Of a stretch of 64,000 nucleotides of DNA, positions 51,501 to 62,100 are shown piece by piece. The notes under the pieces are model-generated. The model ran no database searches. It had not been told where the DNA came from and was given only the letters and a program-made list of their open reading frames with translations. Both the position numbers and the translations under genes were made by a program. The stretch is from Limnomonas spitsbergensis (lineage: Eukaryota > Chlorophyta > Chlorophyceae > Chlamydomonadales), in the NCBI GenBank assembly GCA_037349105.1, contig JAYJMM010000078.1, positions 651,001 through 715,000 of the forward strand, in the 5' to 3' direction. How positions within the stretch are numbered: the first letter of the stretch is position 1; the number at the start of each line of letters is the position of its first letter.

Positions 51501-54500
51501 GAGAGCGGGAAGTGAGTGTCGGGGGGGGGGGGCAATAGTGGGCGGGCATGCATGTATGAGTGGCGGGCATATATATGTGCAGGCAAGCATGGATCATTCA
51601 TGGGGGCAGGCATGGGCGCGGGGGGACCTTGAGGCATGTCATGGATTGTAATCCATGCCTGGCAGCTAGGAAACACATGCTATGTTTCCTTTTTGAACGG
51701 ACTTCAGCCCCTGCTTGTCCCTTTTGAGGCCAGCATCGCGCCTGCCGCGTCCCACACCTTAGACAGGCCACGTGCCTCACCTTGGACAGGCCGTCCGGCA
51801 CTTCTTTCAAGCGGCAGCATGCAATGGACAGCTTGGACAACTGCACCGGGGTGGGAATAAGGGCACAGGGTTGAGAATGAATGAGAGCACATGGGAGAGA
51901 GCGAGTGCATGGGTGTGATGGAGAGCGCATGGGGGATAGAGCAAGTGCATGGGTGAGATGGAGAGCGCATGGGAGGTAACAAGTGCATGGGTGAGATGGA
52001 GAGCGCGCATGGGGGGAAACAAGTGCATGGATGAGATGGAGAGCGCATGGGGGGAAACAAGTGCATGGGTGAGATGGAGAGCGCATGGGGGGAAACAAGT
52101 GCATGGGTGAGATGGAGGGCGCATGGGGGGAAACAAGTGCATGGGTGAGATGGAGGGCGCATGGGGGGAAACAAGTGCATGGGTGAGATGGAGGGCGCAT
52201 GGGGAGAAACAAGTGCATGGGTGAGATGGAGAGCGCATGGGAGGAAACAAGTGCATGGGTAGATATAAATGCACGTGGGTCGTGAAGAAGAGTAGGGGAG
52301 TATCCTTGACTGTGCGGACATGCCTCCGCCTCTTCCTCCTTTATCAGGGCCTTAAAACCTGAACCCTGCACGGAAGCCCTGCACCTTTACCCTACACCCT
52401 GCACCCACCTGTGCCATATCAAACACCGCTGTAGGGATGGTGGTGAACAGGTTCTCCGACAGGAACAGGTCCACCATGGGCAGCTGGGCGTATGAGCTGG
52501 GCAGGTCCGTCAGCTGGTTGTTGGCCAGGTACATCTGCTGCAGGACCGGCGCATTGCCCAGCGCTAGCGGCAGGGAGCGCAGCTTGTTGAAGGAGAGGTT
52601 GAGCACACCCAGATGTTGAGGGACAATGCCTGATAGTGGGAGGGAGGGGGGAGGAGGGGGGAAGAGGGGAAGCGTGAGATTAAGAGATGAATCGTCGGAC
52701 ACAATTATTATACGGAGTTTTTGCAGCAGACTTTGCCACACACACTCACAAATAAAAGATGCCTTGCCATATATCCACCGATATGATGCAAAATAGTGAT
52801 TTAATAAAATGCATGGTTCAGGGGAAGGCCCTTGACTGGGGGGGGAGATGATATGGGGGTAGAGGAATGTGCGAGGGAGAGAGCCGGGCGGCTGGTTGAG
52901 TTCCTCATGCACATAACAGCCAGTGTAGGATTGTTATGCCTTTTCATGCTAACCCACCGCACCCTCTACCCTCCCTCCACTTAATGCATCATGCACCCCC
53001 GCCCACCAATAAACGCACCTTCTGCAATGTCCTCAATCATGTTGTCGCTGGCGTTGAGCACCACCAGCTGGGGCAGGCCCACAACCGAGGCCGGCAGGCC
53101 CTTCCACGCGTTGTGCCTGACGTCAGCCACATACACAGCGGACGCCAGCACTGCCAGCCGCGACAATGCATCCGGAGTGCCCAGGTAGCGCAGGTCCGCC
53201 ACCCCGGAGGTGGCGGCAGTGGCCATGCGCGCCGCAAGGAGCTCTGAAACCCTGACGGTATCACTAGGCACATCCTGCAGGGGGCATAAGAAACACTTCT
53301 CTTCCAATCCTCCAGAAAAGCAATGAAGTAGTACTCAAGGGAATATAGCTGGGATGGCTGACCTGGCGTGTATGGCGCTTATTGCTCAGCGTTTACGGTT
53401 TAGCTGTGTGGCTGACCCCCAAATCCTGCGCCCTGACAGGGACATGAATCTTCCGCAAATTACTGATCTACCGTCAGATCTATCGGAAGGGTTGGGACGG
53501 TGAGAATATAGCCCCCCGGATCCTTGCTAAACCCTCAAGTACGGATGCCTAGTTGCATTAGGCCCATGTGGCCCTCCCTGCAGCAGTGTCTCTCTGGCCT
53601 CGTGCTGCTGGCCGCCCCCCTGTCTAGGCTGCACCTCCTTGTTGAAGGTTGCTGCTGCCTCCCCCTCGCCCGGGGCGGCGGCGAACTTGTCCAGATGCTG
53701 CTGGACCAGGCGGTGCTGCTCGCAGATGACTTGCAGGTAGCTCATGATGGCTCTGACGGGGAGAGCAGTAGTGACACAAGGGGGGGAGGGAGTTACAAAC
53801 AGGTGAGGGGGTTACAGTCTCAGGGAGGGAGGGAGTTACAAACAGGAGTGCGGGGGTTACAGTCTCAGGGAGGGTGGGAGTTACAAACAGGTGAGGGGGT
53901 TACAGTCTCAGGGAGGGAGGGAGTTACAAACAGGAGTGCGTAGGTTACAGTCTCAGGGAGGGTGGGAGTTACAAACAGGAGTGCGGGGGTTACAGTCACA
54001 GGGAGGGTGGGAGTTACAAACAGGAGTGCGTAGGTTACAGTCTCAGGGAGGGTGGGAGTTACAAACAGGAGTGCGTAGGTTACAGTCTCAGGGAGGGTGG
54101 GAGTTACAAACAGGAGTGCGGGGGTTACAGTCACAGGGAGGGTGGGAGTTACAAACAGGAGTGCGGGGGTTACAGTCACAGGGAGGGTGGGAGTTACAAA
54201 CAGGAGTGCGGGGGTTACAGTCACAGGGAGGGTGGGAGTTACAAACAGGAGTGCGGGAGTTACAGTCGCAGGGAGGGTGGGAGTTACAAACAGGAGTGCG
54301 GGGGTTACAGTCGCAGGGAGGGTGGGAGTTCATGTCTCAGGGAGGGCAGGGGTGACCAAAATATTTCACGAGCGGGAGAGCAGGTCTTTTTGTGGAGGCC
54401 TTTTGTTGCATCCGCTTGCAGAAGCACATGATCACTTGCCTTATTTAGCGACACATGAGAGCCGCAGGCAGATCAGAGCCTACACATTTCCTTTTGAACC

Positions 54501-56098
54501 CAACGTGAACATTGGACAATCCTCAGCGCACACAAAGTCCAGGGTTCAGACTTGCAGGGTTTAGGGTCCGGAATAGAGGAAGAGTGTGTGAACTAGTTGT
54601 TGCTGTTCTTGTTACCACGTCAAGCAGCTGCCCAAGAACTTTATTCACACAGACCAGGTCAGTAGATTCTAGGCTGCAATACCAGGTTATTAGAATCTAG
54701 GCTGCAGGTCTCTCGTCCCTAGTGCACCTCTGATCCACACCCCAATGAAGAGGAGGACGAATCCAGCTTTGGGGCGACTATGTTAGACTATGCAACAAAG
54801 ACATGTCAAGCGGCAAGCAGGGTAGGAAAATAGGCAACGCATACATCACAGGGAAATTATCAATTCAGAAAGTGTGGATTAAGGGAGTCTCCCATTTTGG
54901 CATATCAAGGACGCAGCATTGCGGTAAAGGAATTCGCAATATGAAGAGAAAGGGTTTGGGTCTGCAAGCCTGACAGTCCCAGTTCATTGTCTTCCACATT
55001 CTTCCAAGCCACCTGTCCCATGCCGCACCTGAAGCCTTGCTCAACCACGATCTTCGGCATCCTCAGCTTGAGATTGCCCTCCAGATCCAGCTTGGTCAGG
55101 GGCAGCCACCCCACCTCCGATGGCACGGCATCCAGCAGGTTGTGACCAATGCCCAGAATCTGCCCAGAGCCAGGGAAGATTGAGCGATGGTTAGTGCATG
55201 GGCAAGTGCTGCATGGTGCCACATGGGCGAGTTCCGCATGGTGCCACATGGGCGAGTTCCGCATGGTGAGGATGCTGCATGGTTCGGGTAGTGCATGGAG
55301 CGGTACGTCAGGCCCATAAGGAAACACCTCTAATCAAACGCTGCAAGCACACGCGATACCGGTACATGCAGATCGTGGTTATTGCGTTGGGTGTGTGGGG
55401 GGGCTCTGTCCCTGTCCTCAGCCCCTAAACCCCGGGTCCCCTCTGTTATCATAGCTCACATGAAGACTGGATAGGCTGATGATGTCCTCCTGGATCCTTG
55501 TCAGCTGGTTGTGGCCCAGCTGAAGCTCCTCCAAGGCGGACAGGGACCATGTCGATTCCGGTAGGGATGACAGCAGGTTATGCGACACGTCCAGCACTTT
55601 CAGCCCCCTGACGAGTAAATGCAACGGCACGCATATGGCGTGTCAGAGTCGCCAAAATTTGATCGACCTTGGCTGCTGGATGGAAGCAAGGGCGCGGCAC
55701 TCACGTCAAATAGCCGATGTCCTCCGGCAAGCTTGTCAAGCAATTGCAGCTTAAGTTCATTCGTAAGAGCTGATTAAGCTTCGGCATCAAGCCCATCGGA
55801 ATCGCCTGCAAGGCCAAAATAAACAATGCGTCGTATCTATGTCGACCTCAACAACGGAGTTCTGGCTATGAGCAGCTTACCCGTATCTTATTTTCAGAAA
55901 CATCCACGGCATCCCAGTCGGATCTTTCAGCGACCTAAACGCCGCAAGTTGGTGAGCTTTGTCAGCAACATGTTGGATATATCGGCAATAATCGGGTTTG
56001 TATACTATTGCTTGATTGAATACCTCTATCGGAAACTCTGTTAAGGCCTTTCCCTTCTGAATGAACCCATTCTGAGGGCCTGGGACAGAGGTAGCCAT
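39524..56098 (-). CDS. Leucine-rich-repeat protein, LRRC40-like, with Pro/Tyr-rich tail (21 exons, about 1136 aa)
   Basis: Exons (minus): 56024-56098, 55881-55934, 55705-55805, 55460-55607, 55029-55159, 53635-53752, 53019-53274, 52409-52629, 51781-51840, 51148-51261, 50553-50738, 49865-49996, 48661-48834, 48185-48322, 47365-47460, 46058-46126, 43652-43843, 42507-42563, 41678-41920, 41329-41448, 39524-40249. All are GT-AG with matching phases; most are phase 0. Two LRR blocks (e.g. LKVLDVSHNLLSSLPE, LGVLNLSFNKLRSLP) are joined by a VVEQGFRAIMSYLQVICEQ segment like the mid-protein cap of LRRC40. The second block ends with AVLDVADASSARKLIRLII. Then comes a helical region and a disordered tail with PPPGYYP-type repeats, not part of LRRC40 as I know it. 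Probably cytosolic scaffold; function unknown. Near-complete exon chain is solid; the join to the last three exons is less so. Confidence 0.85.
40302..40350. repeat. CATGAG hexanucleotide microsatellite
   Basis: Seven or so GCATGA-type hexamers in intron 20 of the LRR gene. It makes a spurious His-Ala repeat in the upstream extension of the last exon's reading frame. Confidence 0.8.
43848..45835. repeat. 36-bp G-rich minisatellite (LRR gene intron 16)
   Basis: About 60 units of GTGCAGGTCAACAAGGAGGG followed by a GGCAGGGGGCAGGGGG-type run; unit length 36 bp with shorter variants of about 27-28 bp. It fills the intron between exons 16 and 17 and touches the exon 17 acceptor. On the transcribed strand it is pyrimidine-rich. 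Because 36 is a multiple of three, it makes long spurious open frames (e.g. VQVNKEGAGGRG repeats) on both strands. Confidence 0.95.
45958..46057. repeat. Duplicated donor region of LRR exon 16
   Basis: The sequence C-run then CCCTACCTTGAGATCTG occurs at the end of exon 16 (about 46053-46069) and again at about 45965-45981, each preceded by a poly-C run and GAATGC. The copy carries the exon 16 donor and the last exon bases but not the whole exon. Confidence 0.7.
46680..47320. repeat. 41-bp minisatellite (LRR gene intron 15)
   Basis: About 15 units of GATTTAGGGTTGGAAGTCTT then AAACCCTGATCCTGCCCACAG. The units nearest exon 15 (47290-47375) contain CTGCAG/GTGGGATCAGGG on the transcribed strand, which is the real donor of exon 15; the donor grades into the array unit (CTGTGGGCAGGATCAGGG). 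Confidence 0.9.
47950..48190. repeat. 28-bp minisatellite (LRR gene intron 14, at the donor)
   Basis: About nine units of TACCAGCAGGAGCATCTGTA then CTGCCTCT. The array runs into the donor of exon 14, whose junction reads (minus) ACCACTG/GTAAGAGGCAGT; each unit carries a related CTGGTAAGAGGCAGTACA on the minus strand. Confidence 0.85.
48460..48660. repeat. C/T-rich low-complexity tract (LRR gene intron 13)
   Basis: Almost pure pyrimidine on the plus strand (purine on the transcript), reaching up to the exon 13 donor. Confidence 0.85.
49185..49802. repeat. 16-bp minisatellite (LRR gene intron 12)
   Basis: Nearly 40 units of CTGTCCACCCTATGAG with occasional TGTG and other variants, ending about 60 bp from the donor of exon 12. 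Confidence 0.95.
50270..50555. repeat. 19-20-bp minisatellite (LRR gene intron 11, at the donor)
   Basis: About 15 units of CCCATTCACACCTCCCCCTG with variants. The last unit (CTCATTCACACCTGTACAAG) contains the exon 11 donor on the minus strand (GTACAG/GTGTGAATG), so the repeat unit's CAGGTGTGAATG is a copy of the donor. Confidence 0.9.
51880..52262. repeat. 38-bp minisatellite (LRR gene intron 8)
   Basis: About ten units of GAGATGGAGAGCGCATGGGG then GGAAACAAGTGCATGGGT. Lies between exons 8 and 9. It gives long spurious frames on the minus strand. Confidence 0.95.
53785..54335. repeat. 45-bp minisatellite (LRR gene intron 5)
   Basis: About 12 units of GGAGTTACAAACAGGAGTGC then GGGGGTTACAGTCTCAGGGAGGGTG-type sequence. 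Starts about 30 bp upstream of the exon 6 acceptor. Confidence 0.95.
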
Positions 56099-56381
56099 TC
56101 GGCCTAGTGCGACTGCCGGCAAGAAGATATCAGGCTTCTAATGACGTCAAAACGGAGTTAAAAAGGTGAGACTAGTATAAGGGACGATCCGGTAATAGAT
56201 GGAAGTTGGTAGGAGTTGCTCGCAATTGTTGTACGACGCAGGTTTCTGAGCTCTTCATCATCTACGGGGAGACATAGATTGTTAGCATAGGTTACCTCTT
56301 GGCCGACAATTTATCTTTATCCACTAAGATGGCCCGCTGATCACGCTCTGTGGACACTTGCATGCCATGTAAAAAGCCCTC
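56099..56381. promoter_or_regulatory. Shared 283-bp spacer between divergent LRR and XPA genes
   Basis: The minus-strand ATG of the LRR gene (56098) and the plus-strand ATG of XPA (56382) face away from each other with only 283 bp between. Both 5' UTRs and promoters must fit here or overlap, so a bidirectional promoter is likely. I see no clear TATA box. Confidence 0.6.
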
Positions 56382-57681
56382 ATGTCAGCTGGCGATCGTG
56401 GCGGGGGATTTGTGAATACCTCAACTTGCATCTCCTGCGGCAGCCTCAGCTTCAACTCGGCATGGTACAATGCTTTCGGTATCATGCTGTGCGAGCCTTG
56501 CAGAAGGGATGAAAAGCTCATAACCAAGGGCCAGGCCAAGCAGGTACCCATATTATTCGACTAGTGATATTCGTCCCGGAGAGGCTGCATGCACCGTATG
56601 CGCTACATCATTCACAGAGCCTCCTGTCTAGTTAAATCTGCAGTACATGTGCCTGGACTTTCCCTTGACTGTGTCCAGTGCAAGGGCATCCGTTCACACC
56701 ACATGTATGCATGGAACAAACCCATGCGTTTCGTTTCCTGCCTCCTGCCCCCACACAGGCCTACCTGCTCACTGACAAGGATATAAGCAAGCTGGGCACT
56801 ATCAGCAAGACCAATCCCCAGCACAAGGCTTGGCGCCCCATGCAACTGTACCTTCAATCCCAGGTGGAGGAAGTGGCTCAGCGCAAGCATGGCAGTGTCG
56901 ATCAGCTGGAGGAGCTGCGCAGTGACCGCCTGGAGACACGCCTCCAGGGCCGGATGGTCAAGAGGAAGGCTGAGCAGCAGGAGCAGGAAGACCTAGCCGG
57001 GGAGGATGCGGAGGGTTCTGGGCAAGGCGGTGGCGCAGCGCCTACGAGGCTGACTGCCATGCAACGCCATGTGCGCGGACGCCTGGAGGATGAGTACGCA
57101 AACCGGAAGCCGGAGCGGGCAGGTCCTCCAGGAGATGGCAGCGGCAGCAGCCTGGGCCAGGGTAGGATGGGTTCAGCTGGTGGGGGATTGCAGCCGGTAG
57201 CATGGGCTTAGGCAGAGGCAGAGGCTGACACAGGGGAGGGTGTCGTGCTGACTCCTGGGGCCCATGTGGATGGCGAAGTCCTTCCTGCAGTGGACTGTGA
57301 TGCTGCCTCGAGTAGCAGCATGGGCCTTTTTGGAGGGCTGCATTAAAGTGCGTGGAAACAGGGTGGATAACCTAACAGTCCTCCAGGGTATGTACAACTC
57401 TAGGTCAAATTGGCACCACAGGGAGCAGAGGAATATGAACGCAAGCTAAAAACAAGAAGGTCGTTGGATGGACGTGTAGACGCTGTTAGCACATTCCGTC
57501 CATATTAATTTGCTTCCTGTGGTTTGCGTTACATTCCCTATATGCCTTCCAGGCCACCCTTGGACTGCCAAAGCTGTTCAGACATCTGAAATGAGGACTC
57601 TGTATTTCTCACTCATTCTTCCTCTGTTGTACTCTGCACTCTGCAGGGCCCCTGGGTGATGCGGAGGTTGAGGAGATATAG
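56382..57681 (+). CDS. XPA: XPA/RAD14 nucleotide-excision-repair protein
   Basis: Exons 56382-56543, 56759-57161 and 57647-57681, phases 0 and 1, 600 nt, 199 aa. Without the last splice, exon 2 reads to a stop at 57211 instead. Near the start, RGGGFVN matches the GGGF motif by which XPA binds ERCC1. The zinc finger is CISC, 17 residues, CEPC: exactly the CxxC-x17-CxxC spacing of human XPA. Then come KLITKGQAKQ AYLLTDKDIS, NPQHKAWRPMQLYL and a long basic helix with EELRSDRLETRLQGRM, matching the DNA-binding domain. XPA verifies damage with TFIIH and RPA and positions ERCC1-XPF. The N-terminal RPA32 region and the C-terminal TFIIH-binding Cys region of human XPA are not seen, so the protein is short. 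Confidence 0.85.
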
Positions 57682-59132
57682 CTGCAGGGCAGCGGGCTTT
57701 AAGGTGTCTTGTACTGCGAGGTATGGAGAGAAAAGTCAGTCTTGGATGATCTTGAAATCGATGAATAGCGGAATTCGAGGCTGTCCTGTTTCAAAACTCT
57801 TCAGTGCATGCTCAAGTTGCATGACGTTGCAGTGAATAGAGATGGTGGCCAGTAATGTGATGGCTGTTTTTCTGCGATTATTTTCGAATTCCAGCACAGC
57901 CTCATAGGATGGCGGCCGGTGTGTCAGATCATCATATGATTTACTGCACTGTCCATTGGAACCGCCCAACAGGCGCAGACTGAAGACCGCTTAACACAGC
58001 ATTTTTATCAGCAATCTGTGGAAGCCGTGACGTTGCCATGGGAGGTAGGCGGAGGCAAGCCAGGTCGTCCATTGTTAGCTCTACAAAATCCCTCCCATGG
58101 AGCAGAGCCTACTTTATCTCAACTATTCAGTGGAAGACATCCTGATACATCACTTATTATGAGGGATGCCTGGAGGGGCTGTTTGTGTTAGATTGAAGCC
58201 GTCAGAAGAGGCTTACGAAACTTTTGGAAGGCAGAATTTGAAGGGGGGCCGGTCGTTCACTATGCCCTGGTGCCCATTTTTGAACAAAAAACATGGAAGA
58301 GGCCCTTGATCTTGAGACTCAAAAACGCATGTGGGGTTCTTGGATCAATATTTGTGTCTATGGCAATGATCTCACACCTCTGGGCCCTGCTTAAACACGG
58401 CCCATGTAAGCATCATTATCCGGTGGGTACTTTGTATGGTTTGAGATGATATTCTGGATTTAACATGCTAGCTTCTCAGCAAGGGATCGCAGCCTCCATG
58501 TGATGCTCCACACCCTAGAAGCCTCCTGGGGAGGCTGAACGGAATTGGCATGCAAGCGTCACTTGGCAGCGAAGCTGAATATGTATGTTCGTTTTCAAAT
58601 TGGAAGATGGTACAAGGAAGATGCTCGGTTGCATGTCATGGAATGCACAGTCCTTTGAACGCTTAATCCTAAGGAGAGGGTTTGTTTAAGACCACCTCCT
58701 ATCAGTTGACCACTGCTATCCCTACAGCCAAACGCCATGTCAATAACGTAACACCTCAGAGCGTTGCCCCAAAGGCTCAGCCGTGTGGAACCCCGATTAG
58801 TTGGGCTCGGTTTTTTTTTTGAGGAAAGAAGCAAACAGACCGGTCACCCAACCGTCATGAATTGAACCTTGCTGCCTCCATCACGCTTGAGCCAGCAGCA
58901 ACAGCAACAGCAAGATTGTGCCTATTTATGAATCCTGCGTTTCCCCCTGTTACCAGCTGCCACAAATGTAGCCTCTTGTTCCGAATTGTACTTGACTTTC
59001 AATGCCGGCACGCATCATCATCCCAAACGGGCATGCCCTCCACCCTAGCATCATATTGCTCATGAAGGAAAAGGTGCGTCCATGATCAGACCACCTTGCC
59101 CCTCTTGGGGGCATACGGCTAAGCCCTGGCCG
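57682..59132. other. Spacer between convergent XPA and PWP2, with two LINE tail modules
   Basis: No gene recognised. Tail modules (gcaatgatctcacacctctg... and gtcaataacgtaacacctca...) start near 58362 and 58736, the second followed by the usual GGCTCAGCCGTGTGG block and a T-run. Confidence 0.5.
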
Positions 59133-62100
59133 CTACTGCACGCGTTTCCGTCGAGCAGCGCCCCCTCCGGCCCCCGCCTGCTGCTGCACCCTCTTGTTCT
59201 TCTTCGCCTTGCCCTGGCCGCCGGGAGCGGCCACAATAGCGACGGCGGCCGCTTGTCGTGCCACTACCTGCGCCTCCTCCTCTTCCACCTCTTCATCAGA
59301 CGACTGCTCCGCTGCATCTGCAGACACCTCCTCCGCCTCTTCCTCTGCCTCAGACGCGGATGCCCCTGCTGCTGCGTCGTCCTTCATTGCTACAGGTGCA
59401 GATCCCGCTTGGATCAGATACTCCAATGTGTACAAGTTGCCCTCGCAGGTCGAGGTCAAGTCCTCGTGCATTCGGTTGAGCACCTGCGCCAGAGGCAGTT
59501 GTTGTTACAACATGGGACAAAAACCTGAAGCACAGCACCTGGACAAGTGGTTGCTGTTCTCACGGCATCCGTCATTACCTTGTCAACACACACACCCTCA
59601 TCGGGGGAAGGGGGGTCGTTTCAGATCTCAGACTTTGGTTGGGGTGTCAGATAGCACATGGGGCGAGTGCCAGGTTGTGTCACCTGGGGAGCCCTCATCA
59701 GGATCAGTGCGGTAAATCCTGTACCACAATGGACAAGCCCAATCGCACACATTTTGTGTTCTGAATTGTGGAGAGGGGTACAGCTTTCTTTCTACAGCAC
59801 CTTCAAGTAGATTATACAGCAAAGATTCGCCCAGTGTGCAGGGCCATTCAGGAGCATGGTACTTGGCGCCCACAACATAGGCCAGCTCAAAATCTACCCC
59901 TCTGCGCTGTCTCATACGGGATCGGGTATCTAGTACCTACGTATTATTGACCATCCTTCAATTCCTTCATTGCACCGGTACCTGTGTCTTTCTGCATCAT
60001 CAAAGCCACTTACAGAAAAGTATTATATACCGGTCCCGGTCCATTTGCTGTTTCTTGAAGTAGTTAACAAGCTAGGGTTTCAAAATTACCCCCCTAATAT
60101 AATCGTCAGACAGCCACACCTCAGGTGCTTCAGCTCCCACCCATCTCATCCCCCCCCCCAAAACCCGCAGCACCTTCTGCCTGCTTTAGACTGACCCACC
60201 TCCCTCTCCCAAGCATCCCCCACCTTGAAGCACCTCCTGCCAGCTGTACACTTGAGCTCCAGTCCTACCTCTCCCCTCTCCTATGCCCCCCCCCTATCCC
60301 TCTTCTTTGGCCCCCCCTATCCCACCCCACCTTCTGCATGGATCGCAGCGCCGGCATGGTCCCGTTGCTCATGGCCGCGGAGGCGCCGCCACCTGAGGAC
60401 GTAGACTCCAGGGCGGCCCCGTGCGATACGCAGCAGGCCCGCACCCATGTAAGGAGAAACTCAAGATGCGGTGACACAGCCAGCTGCTCCGACAGCGCAG
60501 TGAGCACCCGAGGCACAAACGCCAGCGGCAGCGCAGCGGCAACCGTGGAGACCTGGATGGCATCCGCAGCATTTGGAATGATGAAAGCAGGCATTGGAAT
60601 GGCATACCGGTAATCAGCTGTTGGGATGGCCTCATCAGCAGATGGTGCGGTAAAAACACCCGTCTGTATGGTTCAAACAGCAGTTTGTGTGGTATGGTAA
60701 TCGGGCATCAGGCAAGGGGGTGCCATGCATGATGTCATGCAGCCTGCCATGCAACCATGCGCTGCCATGGAACCATGTACCATACAGGTCAACATGCAAC
60801 CAGCCCTGTTGTAGCGACCAGATAAAGGATCCAAGACAGGAGCGTGAAGACAAGAAGGGTTCAGCACTTTCATACGGTTATACCTAAGCATTCACAAGTA
60901 CATATAATGAGATAGCGGTTAAGTATGTCTGATTCGTGTCAGGGATGCATGACACTAGCGCACCTGTGCGATGGGTGTTGTGAACACACAGTGCCTCAGC
61001 AGCTCTGGGTCCCCCAGCCGCAGAGCAATCAGCAGGGCGCGCACATAGGACAGGCTGGCCAGAGCACGCCGGCAGGCCTAAGGGCACATACACACGGGGG
61101 GAGGGGCAAATCAGAAATCAAGACAGTCAATGAAGTCACACCTCTGAGCCCGTCTCAAAAAAAGCTCGGCCGCAGGCAGGGGGGGCAGGTCAAGGCAGTA
61201 AGAGTCGTTGCAGGCACCAGTAAAGCATACATGGCGATAAGAGGACCGAGTTGGTAACATGTAGGACATGACTAGCTGGCAAACACGTGCTATGAGCCCA
61301 TGCCATTAGAGCATTTTATAACCACAACCTCCATGCTATGGCTATGAACCCCACATCACAAACAAGCAAAACAACAGATCTTGATGCAGATCTAGATCTC
61401 TCACAGCTCACCCCAGGCGTTAGATCCTCTGTCAGATCTGTGGGGTCGAATAGCATTGCATCGTCCAGGCTGTACAGGAGTAGGCCTTCGGTACTGGCGG
61501 CTGCCCAGCAGCGGTTGGTCGGGGACAGGGCAACGCAGCGCGTGCGGGCCACTGGGCGCTGCAAGCCGGCGGTGCGGGAGCCAGGCACATCAGCGGCGGC
61601 GGCAGCACCGAGCATGGCCGGCAATAGCTCGATATCATCATCCTGTTTGCATCCAGGCCAAGGCCAAGGGGGGGGGGCGGCAGTGGGTGGAGGGGGATAA
61701 CGGGTGGAGGTGTGTGGGGGGGGGAGTGTCAATGTGGGTGGTGGGCTGAGGGGGGGGGGGGGGAACGAGTTGCTGGGCGGCAGTGTTTGAGCGCAGGGGT
61801 GCAGTGGGGCGGTTGGGTCCAGGCCTTGGGGCGGGAAGATTTGTATAAGATTTGCGCGCGCAAAGCACTCAGGTGCCTCAGAAGGAGGAGGAGGAGGAGG
61901 AAGGAAGGAAGAATAAGACTACTGTCCCCGGTTGAGCGGGAGGGTCAAGAGGAATCATAGTGCCGGCCACTGTAAGACCCCCCGGCCGGCCTGGGCCCGG
62001 ACAAAAATAATACCCTTCCCGGCAAGAAACGGCTACTTGGCTCCCCCCCGGCCCTTCCCTGAATCCTCCCATCCCATGAAGCCTCACCTTGTCCTCATGG

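Noticed and set aside
51598..52371. 257-codon minus-strand frame rich in HPCTCFPPCALHLTH-type repeats
   Set aside because: Translation of the 38-bp intron array; no non-repeat protein content.
49185..54335. Regularly spaced repeats that might suggest a CRISPR array
   Set aside because: Units are directly adjacent, with no unique spacers, in a eukaryotic intron.
255..61180. Tail module as a tRNA-derived SINE
   Set aside because: I see no tRNA-like fold or A/B box promoter; it fits a LINE 3' end better.
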